Notes: generated from the sequence alone by a model not told the origin. A DNA stretch of 64,000 bases from Gammaproteobacteria bacterium (GCA_021772985.1 JAJFKX010000019.1:434001-498000), one strand, 5' to 3'. Shown: positions 44,442-54,657, counted from the stretch's first letter. A program made the numbers and translations.

Positions 44442-46150
44442 AAATGCGCCTCATCATTTTGCTGGTTTTGCACCAGGTACTGGTCAATTGCATCTGGAGG
44501 CACATTCAGTAACCGTAAAGCATCTCGCATTACTGCCTGGAATACTGGCGCAGACACCAACCCCCCATAATAATCATCACCTTGTGGGTCATTGATCACC
44601 ACCGCACATACCAACCGTGGATTACTAACCGGAGCAAAGCCCACAAATGAACTGACATAGCGATCTGAGTAACCGCCTACACCGGCTTTATGCGAGGTGC
44701 CTGTCTTACCAGCTACCCGATACATTGGAATTGCTGCACGTTTACCAGTCCCTTCCGGACCAGTAACGGTTTCCAGCATCGCAACCACTTGATCGGCGAT
44801 ACCCTCGTCCAGCAGTGAACTGGCTGGCTTGGTATCGCCCAGAATTAATGTCGGCTGTCGCAACCGTCCGCGACCGGCTAATACCGCATAAGCCTGGGCC
44901 AGCTGCAAAGTTGTCACAGATAAACCATAACCATAAGACAACGTGGCCTGTTCCAGTGGGTGCCAGCGTTGATGATTACGTAATACACCGGCAGACTCGC
45001 CTGGAAACGCAACGCCACTGACTGCTCCAAACCCAAATCGGCTAAGCACGTCATACATATGACTGCCGTCCATTTCCAAAGCCAGTTTGGACATCCCGAT
45101 ATTGCTGGATTTGGTAATCAATCCAGTTAAGGTCAAAGGCCCATAGTAATGCGTATCAGTGATGGTATGTCCGGCAATAGTTAAACCACCGGGATCGATA
45201 TCAACAACGGTGTTTGGTGTAACCGTACCTGCTTCCAGCGCTGCAGCCACAGTAAATGGCTTCATCACAGAACCCGGTTCAAACAGGTCGATCATCGCGC
45301 GATTCAATTTGGCATCACCTTTCCGCTGGGTGATTTGATTGGGGTTATAGGCAGGCTGATTGACCATCGCCAGAATTTCACCGGTCGGCACATCCAACAA
45401 CACCAATGATCCTGACACAGCCTGATGCACATCTACGGCCCGCTGTAATTCCCTGAAAGCCAGATATTGCAGACGCCGATCAATAGTCAGCGTAATCGAC
45501 TGGCCCGGTCTAGCCGCTTCCAGCAACTCAACATTCTCAACAAACCGGCCATGTTCGTCCTTGACCACGCGCTTCAAGCCAGGTTTGCCCCGTAGCCAGT
45601 CGTCGTAAATCAGCTCCAAGCCTTCCTGCCCGACATCATCGATGTTGGTGTAACCCAGCAAATGTGCAGCCACTCCACCTGTCGGATAAAAACGCTGGTA
45701 TTCCCGTCGCAGACTAACCCCGGGGGCATCTAATTGGCGGATTGCATCGGCCATTTCCGGTAACAGGCGCCGACGTAGCCAGACAAACTGACGATTGGAG
45801 CGTTGTGATAACTTGCGCTGAAACAACTCCGCGTCAGCTTCCAGAATATCAGCAAGCAGCGGAATGTATTCATTGTTTTGTAACAATATTCCTGGATCGG
45901 CATGTGCTGATTCGACTGGTGTACTGGCTGCTAATGGAGCACCATCCCGGTCCAGAATCGGACCACGTACGGTAGAAATCGGCACATCGCGCAAGTAACG
46001 GGATTCACCTTCGTTTTGCAGAAACTCAGTATCCATTATTTGTAACTGCGCAGCACGCGCCAGCAACACAATAACTGCCAGTCCCATACCAACCATTAAT
46101 ATGACCAGGCGCGAGACAGGCGTTTGCACCGTATATTCCTGGGCCTTCAT
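44438..46150 (-). CDS. ftsI: Peptidoglycan D,D-transpeptidase FtsI (PBP3)
   Basis: FEPGSVMKPFT; SSNIGM; AGKTGTSHKAG. Confidence 0.97.
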   Translation of the reverse strand: MKAQEYTVQTPVSRLVILMVGMGLAVIVLLARAAQLQIMDTEFLQNEGESRYLRDVPISTVRGPILDRDGAPLAASTPVESAHADPGILLQNNEYIPLLADILEADAELFQRKLSQRSNRQFVWLRRRLLPEMADAIRQLDAPGVSLRREYQRFYPTGGVAAHLLGYTNIDDVGQEGLELIYDDWLRGKPGLKRVVKDEHGRFVENVELLEAARPGQSITLTIDRRLQYLAFRELQRAVDVHQAVSGSLVLLDVPTGEILAMVNQPAYNPNQITQRKGDAKLNRAMIDLFEPGSVMKPFTVAAALEAGTVTPNTVVDIDPGGLTIAGHTITDTHYYGPLTLTGLITKSSNIGMSKLALEMDGSHMYDVLSRFGFGAVSGVAFPGESAGVLRNHQRWHPLEQATLSYGYGLSVTTLQLAQAYAVLAGRGRLRQPTLILGDTKPASSLLDEGIADQVVAMLETVTGPEGTGKRAAIPMYRVAGKTGTSHKAGVGGYSDRYVSSFVGFAPVSNPRLVCAVVINDPQGDDYYGGLVSAPVFQAVMRDALRLLNVPPDAIDQYLVQNQQNDEAHL

Positions 46151-46440
46151 CTTTGTCCACCCGAACCTGATGGGGTAGTGATGATTACTCGTGCAGGAAC
46201 AGGCTCACGCATTGCCAATGTATCTCGAGCGATCCTTTCCACCCGGGCAATATCCGCCAAGGTTGCCTGCTCCAGTTGCAAACGGCCCCATTCCACTTCA
46301 GCGGTATCACGAACACTGTTTAATTCCTGTTGTTGAACAAACAGCATCCGATTTTCCTGACGCTGATATACCAACACCAAAGCTGATGCCACCACCACCA
46401 ATAACAACGGCAACAGAAATGCCCACTGCCAGCGGCTCAT
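46147..46440 (-). CDS. ftsL: Cell division protein FtsL
   Basis: 97-aa single-TM coiled-coil protein between rsmH and ftsI. Confidence 0.9.
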   Translation of the reverse strand: MSRWQWAFLLPLLLVVVASALVLVYQRQENRMLFVQQQELNSVRDTAEVEWGRLQLEQATLADIARVERIARDTLAMREPVPARVIITTPSGSGGQR

Positions 46441-47414
46441 AACACTGCTTCCGACTGTGGTTTCCGTACCCTTTCGAGTACCCGTAGAACTGCACTCCGA
46501 CTGCGCGCATTAGCTTCAATTTCTGTTGCTGTCGGCAACTGCTTTCCATGATTCTTGAATTCAGGTTCTGGTAAATCCGGCATCGGTAGCCGGCGATTAA
46601 CTGATGGGTTGGTACTGACCGCCTTAAAAACCTGCTTGACGATTCGATCTTCCAGCGAATGAAAACTAATTACCACCAGACGGCCACCCACTGACAAGGC
46701 ATGCATAGCTGCCTTCAACCCTTGCTGCAATTGGCCCAGCTCATCATTGATATGAATACGAATTGCCTGAAATGTACGGGTTGCCGGATGTTTGTTGAAT
46801 TTTCGTGCTGCTGGCCCAAGTACCTTGGCAACCAATTCAGCGAGCTGCTTTGTTGTTTGTAAAGGGTTAAGTTCACGTTGCCTGATAATGGCTTGAGCGA
46901 TACGGCGGGCCTGACGTTCTTCACCATACTCACGCAACACCCGGCTTATTTCAGTACTGTCTGCGTTATCCAGCCAGGCTGCAGCTGAAATGCCCTGTTG
47001 CGGGCTCATCCGCATATCCAGAGGACCATCATGTAAAAAACTGAAACCCCGATCAGCCTGGTCCAGTTGCGGTGAAGAAACCCCTAAGTCCATCAGTACG
47101 CCATCCACTTTCGCCCAGGCGCAACTTTCCAACGCCTCGCCCAAATCGGCGAAACAAGCTTCAGCAATCAACACCCGCGGATCAGCGCCATGACGCTGCT
47201 TAGCGGCGGATACTGCTTGTGGATCACGGTCTATCACCAGCAATCTACCTTCATTATTGAGGTGTTCCAGCAATAAGCTGCTATGACCACCCCGGCCGTA
47301 GGTCGCGTCCACGAATTTTCCTTCCCGCTTGACGCACAACCCATTCAAAACCTGCACTGGCATGACCGGCTGATGTTGTTGTTTTGCCTTGGTCGTGCCT
47401 GGTGCACTATTCAT
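46437..47414 (-). CDS. rsmH: 16S rRNA (cytosine(1402)-N(4))-methyltransferase
   Basis: DATYGRGGHSSLLLEHL; LMDLGVSSPQLDQADRGFSFLHDGPLDMRM; VVISFHSLEDRIVKQVF. Confidence 0.97.
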   Translation of the reverse strand: MNSAPGTTKAKQQHQPVMPVQVLNGLCVKREGKFVDATYGRGGHSSLLLEHLNNEGRLLVIDRDPQAVSAAKQRHGADPRVLIAEACFADLGEALESCAWAKVDGVLMDLGVSSPQLDQADRGFSFLHDGPLDMRMSPQQGISAAAWLDNADSTEISRVLREYGEERQARRIAQAIIRQRELNPLQTTKQLAELVAKVLGPAARKFNKHPATRTFQAIRIHINDELGQLQQGLKAAMHALSVGGRLVVISFHSLEDRIVKQVFKAVSTNPSVNRRLPMPDLPEPEFKNHGKQLPTATEIEANARSRSAVLRVLERVRKPQSEAVL

Positions 47415-47439
47415 TAAATACTCCTGCTGTTATCAGTAA

Positions 47440-47892
47440 TTACAACTCCAGCTGTAGTAAGTCCTGGCTGATTTCATCAGCACTAATATCGATATAATCC
47501 CCACGCTCCTTGGCCAGCGCATCTTCATTCCATATTTCGAATCGTTTACCGGCACCCATGAAAATGGCATGTTTTTCCACCGTTGCGACTTGTCGCATTT
47601 TCGGTGGCAAAACAATGCGTCCATTGGCATCCGGTTCAACTTCCAAGGCACTATTCACCACTTTCAACTTGGTCATCCGATGTTGTCTGACGAACTCGTT
47701 GAGCTCATTGACCCGATCACGAAGCTGCTCCCATACCGGCATCGGATACAACCACAGACAACCACGTGCATGTACACTGTAGGTCAGCATCAATCTATTG
47801 GCGCATACTTCAGAGATACCGTCCCGGAAACAGGTCGGTACCGCCATGCGGCCTTTGGCATCGATTGAGATGGGTTTTTCACCGTAAAACAT
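47440..47892 (-). CDS. mraZ: Transcriptional regulator MraZ
   Basis: MFYGEKPISIDAKGRMAVPTCFRD; LDANGRIVLP-like second AbrB repeat; first gene of the dcw cluster. Confidence 0.96.
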   Translation of the reverse strand: MFYGEKPISIDAKGRMAVPTCFRDGISEVCANRLMLTYSVHARGCLWLYPMPVWEQLRDRVNELNEFVRQHRMTKLKVVNSALEVEPDANGRIVLPPKMRQVATVEKHAIFMGAGKRFEIWNEDALAKERGDYIDISADEISQDLLQLEL

Positions 47893-47921
47893 GTGTGTAA
47901 TAGCTTTGATCTAACCTTAAT

Positions 47922-47946
47922 AACCACAAATATCCAAAATTAACCA
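47922..47946 (-). promoter_or_regulatory. Putative MraZ operator: three TGG(T/A)T direct repeats at 10-bp period
   Basis: Minus strand TGGTT-AATTT-TGGAT-ATTTG-TGGTT about 30-54 bp upstream of the mraZ ATG; resembles the MraZ TGGGN-N5 repeat arrangement. Confidence 0.6.
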
Positions 47947-48110
47947 CTTTTCGACACCTGTACAATTGAACAATAGCCCTTGGCATTGCTCACGTCAAGC
48001 TGGTATGCAGCTAAACGATTAAATTTTCTTGGTTTTTTGTGGAGTTTTAAACGAAATCTGATGTGAATATTGCCGGCGACCTGCACCGGCAATAGGTTGA
48101 AATATCAAAA

Positions 48111-48453
48111 GCGAGTCGGCCGATAAGCCGGGTTCTGTCGTGGACAGTCATTCATCTGCGACTGCTGTCACCAGCAGCCTGTAGCGACCTACCCGAAGGC
48201 GGCGCGGGCCACGCCCTCCTTCCTATTTGGTCTTGCTCCGAGTGGGGTTTACCTTGCCACAGGATGTTGCCATCTGCGCGGTGCGCTCTTACCACACCAT
48301 TTCACCCTTACCACATAATAGCGTGGCGGTATATTTTCTGTTGCACTGGCCGTAGACTCACGTCTCCCAGGCGTTACCTGGCACCCTGCCCTATGGAGCC
48401 CGGACTTTCCTCCGTCTGCAATACAGCAAACAGCGACTGCCTGGCCGACTCGC
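48111..48453 (-). ncRNA. rnpB: RNase P RNA, bacterial type A
   Basis: Minus strand contains GGAGGAAAGTCCGGGCTCCATAGGGCAGGGTGCCAGGTAACGCCTGGG, CCAGTGCAACAGA, GGTAAGGGTGAAA, AGAGCGCACCGCGC, GATGAATGACTGTCCACGACAGAACCCGGCTTATCGG; terminal P1 helix GCGAGTCGGCC/GGCCGACTCGC. Confidence 0.97.
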
Positions 48454-48624
48454 TATGCTATTTTCCTACATCGGCAGGATAACATCCAATTTTAAAACGG
48501 ATTTAATCGATAAGTCTCTATTCATGTCGGGCAAACACCAAGGTTTGTTGAGCAATATGGCTAGTATCTGCTTGGTTGACTAAAGCAGCCAGCCATATAC
48601 CGGCTGCTATCAGCCTGTCACCAG

Positions 48625-49473
48625 CTATTTTTGCTGGTTATGCAGTTGATACAACATCTTCCGGGAAACACCTAGATGTTTGGCCAGCAATGCCGCTGCC
48701 CTACCCGGAGGCAACATCTGGCATAAATCCAAAAACAATCCTCGTGTAACCGAATCAATGCCATCACCGGCAACCGTCGGATCACTGCCACTAACCAGCA
48801 ATACCTGTTCGCCACGCTGTTGATCCGCGTCGGCCGAAACATAGGCTGCCAACTCACTTAATGTTCCCTGATTGACCGTTTCAAAACGTTTGGTCAATTC
48901 ACGGCATTGACAAGCCATGCGCTCTGCTCCAAAAATTTCCGATAACATCTCCAGAGTGCCGAGTAGCCGTTTGGGTGATTCATAGAAAATCATAGTCTCG
49001 GTGCAACTGGATAGCAGCTGCAACCGTTTTTGCCTCGCTTTGATTTTAGCCGGCAGAAAACCTTCGAAATGAAATCGATTGCTGGGCAAACCCGCAACTG
49101 ACAAAGCAGCGATGGCAGCACACGCACCCGGTACCGGTGATACGTTTAAATCAGCCTGGTGGAAAGCTTGTACCAACTTGAAACCCGGGTCAGAAATTAA
49201 CGGTGTCCCGGCATCACTGATCAACCCCAGCACTTCACCAGCGCGCGCTTTTTCAAGTAACTGAGGGATTCGCTGTAGTTCATTGTGCTCATGTAACGAA
49301 AGCATTGGTTTGTTGATTGCCAAAGCAGTCATCAGGATGCGACTATGCCGTGTATCCTCCGCTACTATACAATCAACAGCGCTCATCACCTCTACGGCCC
49401 GCTTGCTGATATCAGCAAGATTTCCTATAGGTGTGGCAATCACCCATAGAGCTGGCGCCTCGACGATCGGCAT
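48625..49473 (-). CDS. rsmI: 16S rRNA (cytidine(1402)-2'-O)-methyltransferase
   Basis: LWVIATPIGNLADISKRAVEVM; AEDTRHSRIL; GLISDAGTPLISDPGFKLV; FEGFLPAK. Confidence 0.96.
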   Translation of the reverse strand: MPIVEAPALWVIATPIGNLADISKRAVEVMSAVDCIVAEDTRHSRILMTALAINKPMLSLHEHNELQRIPQLLEKARAGEVLGLISDAGTPLISDPGFKLVQAFHQADLNVSPVPGACAAIAALSVAGLPSNRFHFEGFLPAKIKARQKRLQLLSSCTETMIFYESPKRLLGTLEMLSEIFGAERMACQCRELTKRFETVNQGTLSELAAYVSADADQQRGEQVLLVSGSDPTVAGDGIDSVTRGLFLDLCQMLPPGRAAALLAKHLGVSRKMLYQLHNQQK

Positions 49474-49512
49474 TTTATTCTCCAGACACTGTCATTCAGT
49501 TATTATGCTCAT

Positions 49513-51450
49513 ATGTTGACAGTCATGACCAATCGAACAAATTTTCCAGCAAGAAGTTTTGCCTGGATCATTACGTTTGGCTGCCTGCTGCTGTTAGCGG
49601 CTTGCCAAACCAGCCCGACCCAGCGCGGCCTTGACCCAGGCGTTTTATCAGCCCGGGCTGAAGCACTGTACGATCAGGCAGATTATCCAGCAGCCGCAGA
49701 AATCTGGGAATCGTTGATCGTTTCCGATCCAGGCAATGCCTCAACCTGGACTTTGCGTGCTGCAGACGCATGGGTTCGGAACGGCGAACCAAACATCGCA
49801 GCCAACCGGCTGATTAAATTGAATCAGGCCACGCTAAACCCGCAACAGCTGGCTCACTGGCAGCTGCTGCGCACTGAATTGGTGTTATTACAGGGTGATC
49901 GGGCTGCTGCCGGCCTATTGTTTGAGCGACTGACCCAACAACTGGATGAATTACCGGATTGGTTGAACGACCGGGTAGCCCGTTTGAACGTGCAATTGGG
50001 TGACCCTCGCCTGTTAGCAGCCACTGGCGCATTATCACAGTTGCGCGCTGACAGCCCGATAACCACCCGCCGTCAGGCATTTAATGAGCTGGCAAATCTG
50101 CCCGGAAAACTACTGGCTGAACTGGAAACCGGCGCTGAGCCTGATGATCAACCATTACTGGGAGCCATAAGACTGGCACGCAGTCAGGCTGTCAGCAGAC
50201 ATTTCGCATTATTAAATACGCCCGAAGCATCATTCCCAACCGATCCGGAAGCTTTGTCGGAATTGACAGCCAGCATTTCAACACCGAATTTGCGTCAGCT
50301 GATTCAGCAATATCCGGCTCAACTGAAGCAGTCAGGCATTATTGCTGTGCTGTTGCCCAATACCGGCCCATTGAAAACCGCAGCTGAGGCTATCCACCAA
50401 GGCATTGTCAGCAGTTGGTTATACCTGCCTGAAGAAACCCGCCCGCAATTGGCTTTCATCGATAGCGGCAACAGTAATCGGGATGCACGCGGTGCCTATT
50501 TTTCGGCTGTTGATAGTGGTGCTGACTGGATCATTGGCCCGTTGCGTAAAGAATCAGTCGCTGCGCTGATTGATCTGCCCAATCGTAATTTGCCGATGCT
50601 GGCATTGAACCAGCCCGAACGCACCTTGAATGCTTTGGGGCCTTCACAACCTTTCGATGATTCAGCGACCCACTATATTTTTGCCTTACCACCGGAAGAT
50701 GGCGCCAGAGCGGCAGCTAATCTGGCAACGCTTCAGGGGCATAAAAATACTATCGTATTGCGTCCGTCATCAAATTCCGGATTACGGTTGGCGGAAGCAT
50801 TTTCAGCTGAATTTAATCAGTTGGGCGGCCGGGTACTGCAAACCAGTACCTATCCAAATGACAGCGTTGAATATACGGATGTACTTGCCGGAGCACTCCG
50901 TCTGGATGCAAGCCTGCAACGTCATGCGGTGTTGCAACGCCGACTGGGCCTGGATGAGCTGGGCTTCCGGCAGCAGGGACGCAGTGATGTCGATGCTTTG
51001 TTTATTGCAGGCAACTCGGCACAAGCACGCTTGCTGTTACCACAATTAAAATATCTAGACCTGGATTATCTGCCTGTTTATGCCACCCGCAATGTTTATG
51101 AAGGCAACCCTAACCCACGCCGTGATCGAGACTTAAATGGCCTGTTTTTTGCCCAGCAGGGCTGGTTGACTGACCAGCCACCGCTGCCAAAATTAAGTAC
51201 TGTTCGACAGTGGTTTCCGGCCAACCGAAACGCTTTACTGGCTGAACTGTTCGGGCTCGGCCGCGATAGTTTGTTGCTGGTACCCTACCTGACTATGCTG
51301 CAGGGTGATCAAGGCCTGTTATTGCAGGCTGCCAGCGGCCAATTGCAAGTCAATAATGATGGTTATATCACCCGCCAGTTACAAGCAATGCGGTTTCGCA
51401 ATGGCCGTCCGGTCATTGTCAACACCAACCCTAATCGGCAACGCCGATAA
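49513..51450 (+). CDS. lpoA: Penicillin-binding protein activator LpoA
   Basis: Lipobox LLLLAACQ; TPR-like N-terminus plus periplasmic-binding-like C-terminal domain (IAVLLPNTGPLKTAAEAIHQGI); divergent from rsmI. Confidence 0.9.
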   Translation: MLTVMTNRTNFPARSFAWIITFGCLLLLAACQTSPTQRGLDPGVLSARAEALYDQADYPAAAEIWESLIVSDPGNASTWTLRAADAWVRNGEPNIAANRLIKLNQATLNPQQLAHWQLLRTELVLLQGDRAAAGLLFERLTQQLDELPDWLNDRVARLNVQLGDPRLLAATGALSQLRADSPITTRRQAFNELANLPGKLLAELETGAEPDDQPLLGAIRLARSQAVSRHFALLNTPEASFPTDPEALSELTASISTPNLRQLIQQYPAQLKQSGIIAVLLPNTGPLKTAAEAIHQGIVSSWLYLPEETRPQLAFIDSGNSNRDARGAYFSAVDSGADWIIGPLRKESVAALIDLPNRNLPMLALNQPERTLNALGPSQPFDDSATHYIFALPPEDGARAAANLATLQGHKNTIVLRPSSNSGLRLAEAFSAEFNQLGGRVLQTSTYPNDSVEYTDVLAGALRLDASLQRHAVLQRRLGLDELGFRQQGRSDVDALFIAGNSAQARLLLPQLKYLDLDYLPVYATRNVYEGNPNPRRDRDLNGLFFAQQGWLTDQPPLPKLSTVRQWFPANRNALLAELFGLGRDSLLLVPYLTMLQGDQGLLLQAASGQLQVNNDGYITRQLQAMRFRNGRPVIVNTNPNRQRR

Positions 51451-51457
51451 CTCACCA

Positions 51458-51817
51458 ATGCTGAGTCAAATTGCCGGCAGGCAGGCAGAACGTCACGCAG
51501 AAAAATATTTGCATCGACAGGGGTTAACGACTTTAAACAAAAACTATCAGTGCAGATTTGGCGAACTGGACTTAATTATGCAGGATGGTGACGAGTTGGT
51601 TTTTATAGAGGTCCGTCTCCGCAGCAAACAAGGCTTCGGCAGTGGTGCAGATTCCATCACTTACCACAAGCAACAGCGTCTCACGGCAACCGCAAAGCAC
51701 TATTTAACACAACACTCACGTGGTTTAAACCAGTATTGCCGTTTCGATGTCATAAGCGTAGACGGCGGGTTAACCTGTCGCCATGTAAACTGGATAAAGA
51801 ATGCATTTTCGGAGTAG
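51458..51817 (+). CDS. yraN: YraN family (UPF0102) endonuclease-like protein
   Basis: GRQAERHAEKYLHRQGLTTLNKNYQCRFGELDLIMQDGDELVFIEVRLRS. Confidence 0.93.
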   Translation: MLSQIAGRQAERHAEKYLHRQGLTTLNKNYQCRFGELDLIMQDGDELVFIEVRLRSKQGFGSGADSITYHKQQRLTATAKHYLTQHSRGLNQYCRFDVISVDGGLTCRHVNWIKNAFSE

Positions 51818-51821
51818 ATGT

Positions 51822-52484
51822 ATGACGATCAACAAGTACTTTACAAAAACCACATTGCGTCTGCTATGCCTGGTCATTCTGGTTACCCAACTGGCCGGAT
51901 GTCTGGGTGGTGAAATTATCGGTGCGCCTCATGATCGCCGCACCTTCGGCACCATCATCGATGATGAAGGCATTGAGTTTTCCGCAACAGATAAGCTATA
52001 CAGCACTGCCGAAATTAAATCTACAGACCGTATTAAAGTGGTGAGCGTTAACGGTCTTGTGCTGCTTGCCGGTGAAATCAGCAGCGATGAAAAAAAACAA
52101 CTGGCCACCGATATCGTCAGTAACATCAATAACGTCAAACGCGTGGTTAATGAATTATATGTCCGGGATGACGTCGCCGGTGTTGGGACCCGCACCAGCG
52201 ACAGATTTATCAGCGGCAAAGTGAAAACAGCCTTATTCGGCGTGGACATCAAGGGCTTTGATCCAACCCGCGTGAACGTCACCACCGCTCGTAAAATTGT
52301 CTACCTACAGGGACTGGTCACTCTGGAAGAGGGTGAAGCTGCCGCAGAACGAGCCAGCCGGGTCAGTGGGGTTGAGGGTGTAGTGAAAGTATTTGAATAC
52401 ATCGAACCTGCAAGCAATGAGCCCGAACAACAGGCTGATGATCCTGAATCAGCAACTGAATTATCCCCAGGCTTCAACTTTTAA
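51822..52484 (+). CDS. dolP: BON domain lipoprotein DolP (YraP)
   Basis: Lipobox LAGCLGG; two BON domains (IKVVSVNGLVLLAGEIS; VNVTTARKIVYLQGLVT). Confidence 0.9.
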   Translation: MTINKYFTKTTLRLLCLVILVTQLAGCLGGEIIGAPHDRRTFGTIIDDEGIEFSATDKLYSTAEIKSTDRIKVVSVNGLVLLAGEISSDEKKQLATDIVSNINNVKRVVNELYVRDDVAGVGTRTSDRFISGKVKTALFGVDIKGFDPTRVNVTTARKIVYLQGLVTLEEGEAAAERASRVSGVEGVVKVFEYIEPASNEPEQQADDPESATELSPGFNF

Positions 52485-52958
52485 TAGTGCCTGATCAAAT
52501 CAGGGGATTAAGATATCTTCAACTTTAGCAGTTGAGGCAAGAGTGGATTAATTGTATTTTTTTACAGCTTTTCATTATTTTTAATTTGAAATATTTATTA
52601 TCAGGGAACTGGATATACCCTGGGTGAAACCCATTCCAATCAATACCACCGATTGCCTGCTTGTTGCCTAGAAACCAGATACCAAAGATTTTCCTGCCGG
52701 GCAGTATTGGTTTTTACTACATCCAAGCACAAATAAATTTTAAAAACAAAACCATTCACAACCTGTCATTCGGCTTTACAACGTGATTACGGTAACCCAT
52801 AAACTACTTGACCTGTCTATAGGTGCAGGCTTGACACTGGTTTACGAGGCACTGTGAGGACATAACAAAATTGACCATAAGCATATTGGCTATGCGACCT
52901 CAGCAGCAATAAGCCCTTATGACCTTTTTACAGCAAACTGAACCTATTGGAGGAAATT

Positions 52959-53138
52959 ATGCTAACGAAACAACGTTGGGTTGAAATCATGCGCGCTTCT
53001 GGAATGAGCGATGAGGACATGAACAACTGGCACAGGCAATTCGAAAAAATGGAACCTGAAACACATCAGGATTTCCTTGCATCATTAAGCATCGAGCCAG
53101 GTGAAACCCGTAAAATTCGAACTTGGTCTGGCAATTAG
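52959..53138 (+). CDS. Small stand-alone protein resembling the C-terminal domain of some MerR-family regulators
   Basis: 59 aa after GGAGGAAATT RBS: MLTKQRWVEIMRASGMSDEDMNNWHRQFEKMEPETHQDFLASLSIEPGETRKIRTWSGN; resemblance from memory. Confidence 0.55.
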   Translation: MLTKQRWVEIMRASGMSDEDMNNWHRQFEKMEPETHQDFLASLSIEPGETRKIRTWSGN

Positions 53139-53284
53139 CTTTGCGATCTTGTTGGGGATTTTTCGCAACACCATCATTCAAATCAGTCTGTTAATACTAT
53201 CCAAGCTGACTATTTGATTGCATCAGGCGGATTTGTCTCTGCATGATAAGTATTTGTGCAGCTCATTTAATATTTCTTATACTC

Positions 53285-53324
53285 AAAAAAACTGCCCGCT
53301 CTTATGTGCAATCTGAACGGGCAG
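53285..53324 (-). terminator. Rho-independent terminator for the P460 genes
   Basis: CTGCCCG...CGGGCAG stem with an A run on + (T run on -), downstream of the minus-strand gene ending at 53371. Confidence 0.7.
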
Positions 53325-53370
53325 TAGGAGGCCAGCATGAATACCAGCTAGTTGAATTTAGGTTACGTAT

Positions 53371-53916
53371 TCATTCAGTCAAAGTTGGATAGGCTTCTAT
53401 ATATACCCAGTCGTTGGCCTTGGCTGGTACGTGACAACCGAGACAGTCGGTTTTATAGCTCGCAGCAACATTCCTGGTTCTATCACCAGGTTGGTACAAA
53501 GCCCAACCCCAGCCATCACCCCACAGAGGATTATCAGTAAAACGACCCTGGGTATCTTTGATCATTACAAACCATTGTTTGATATCAGCAGTCGCATAAC
53601 TGACACCACTACCGGTCGTATAATTTCCCGCATGTGATGAACGCAGCTCCTTAACCAAGGTTGCGCCGTCAGGAAATTTGCCGGTCTCGCGAAATGCTTC
53701 TACTGTAGCCTGTTCGGTGTACACATCATGAAAACCACTGGCGCCACCTTCCGGCACATACCAGGAGCCCAAATGCACCATTGAGCTGCGGAAGTCTTCC
53801 GGCAGGTTGATATTACCTTGTTCATCAACATATTCGGAAAACCCGTTATCGGCAACTGCCAGCGATAAGCCGGCAGTTGCCGCGATAATCAAACCAATCA
53901 GGTAGAATCGATGCAT
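53371..53916 (-). CDS. Cytochrome P460 family protein (copy 2)
   Basis: Signal peptide; P460 pattern FRSSMVHLGSWYVPEGG...FHDVYTEQATVEAFRETGKFPDGATLVKEL...; haem c motif CLGCH. Confidence 0.85.
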   Translation of the reverse strand: MHRFYLIGLIIAATAGLSLAVADNGFSEYVDEQGNINLPEDFRSSMVHLGSWYVPEGGASGFHDVYTEQATVEAFRETGKFPDGATLVKELRSSHAGNYTTGSGVSYATADIKQWFVMIKDTQGRFTDNPLWGDGWGWALYQPGDRTRNVAASYKTDCLGCHVPAKANDWVYIEAYPTLTE

Positions 53917-53918
53917 CG

Positions 53919-54536
53919 CTATTCCAGATTTGAACTCACGCCACCGATAGCATCTTTACCTGTTCCCTTACCAGCACGTAATACGGGGTAGTATTGGGTA
54001 AAGACAAAATCATCAGCTGCGGCAGCTGCATGACAGGCGTTACATGATGCGGCTGGAAACGCTTTGGCTGAAGTTGATAAGCTCTTATGATCAGGCGTTG
54101 AAAAACTGAAATATGCCCAGTTACCCGGCTCATCGGGAAAATGCCTGGCACTTTTAATAGTCGCTTCCAGGCCAAGAAAATCACCTTGAAAGTAACCATT
54201 ACCACTTACCGCAGCTTTTGAACCAACTGCAACCAATTCTTTTATCAGAATGGTACCTTCACGAAATTCACCAGTCTTTTTCCAATGTGCCCAGCTTTGG
54301 GGATCGATATACACGTTATGAAATTCCGGGAATGCTGCCTTGCCATTGTTGAGGTCATTCGGGGTAACCGGCGTGCCAACATAAACCCATTCGCGATAGC
54401 CGGTTGGGCGTTCCAATTCACCATTTTTTATGCTAAAAAAATCTCCTGCATAGGCACTGCTGATAGGAAGAAAACACAAAACCAAACTGGTTATAATTAT
54501 GTAACTTATTGATAAATTTAATTTTTTCGTGATCAT
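53919..54536 (-). CDS. Cytochrome P460 family protein (copy 1)
   Basis: Signal peptide; YREWVYVGTPVTPNDLNNGKAAFPEFHNVYIDPQSWAHWKKTGEFREGTILIKEL; haem motif CNACH; internal ATG near 54536. Confidence 0.85.
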   Translation of the reverse strand: MITKKLNLSISYIIITSLVLCFLPISSAYAGDFFSIKNGELERPTGYREWVYVGTPVTPNDLNNGKAAFPEFHNVYIDPQSWAHWKKTGEFREGTILIKELVAVGSKAAVSGNGYFQGDFLGLEATIKSARHFPDEPGNWAYFSFSTPDHKSLSTSAKAFPAASCNACHAAAAADDFVFTQYYPVLRAGKGTGKDAIGGVSSNLE

Positions 54537-54657
54537 AGATGATTTCCTATAGTGCAGTGTGCAAAAGTACTCCAAAAAATAAATGCCAGATGCATATCTT
54601 GATGCAAAATTGTAGGCGCATCCCAGAACAAACCAGGTATCCAGGAGATTCAAAAAA

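Noticed and set aside
48264-48482. 72-aa plus-strand ORF (MLPSARCALTTPFHPYH...)
   Set aside because: It lies entirely antisense to the RNase P RNA gene.
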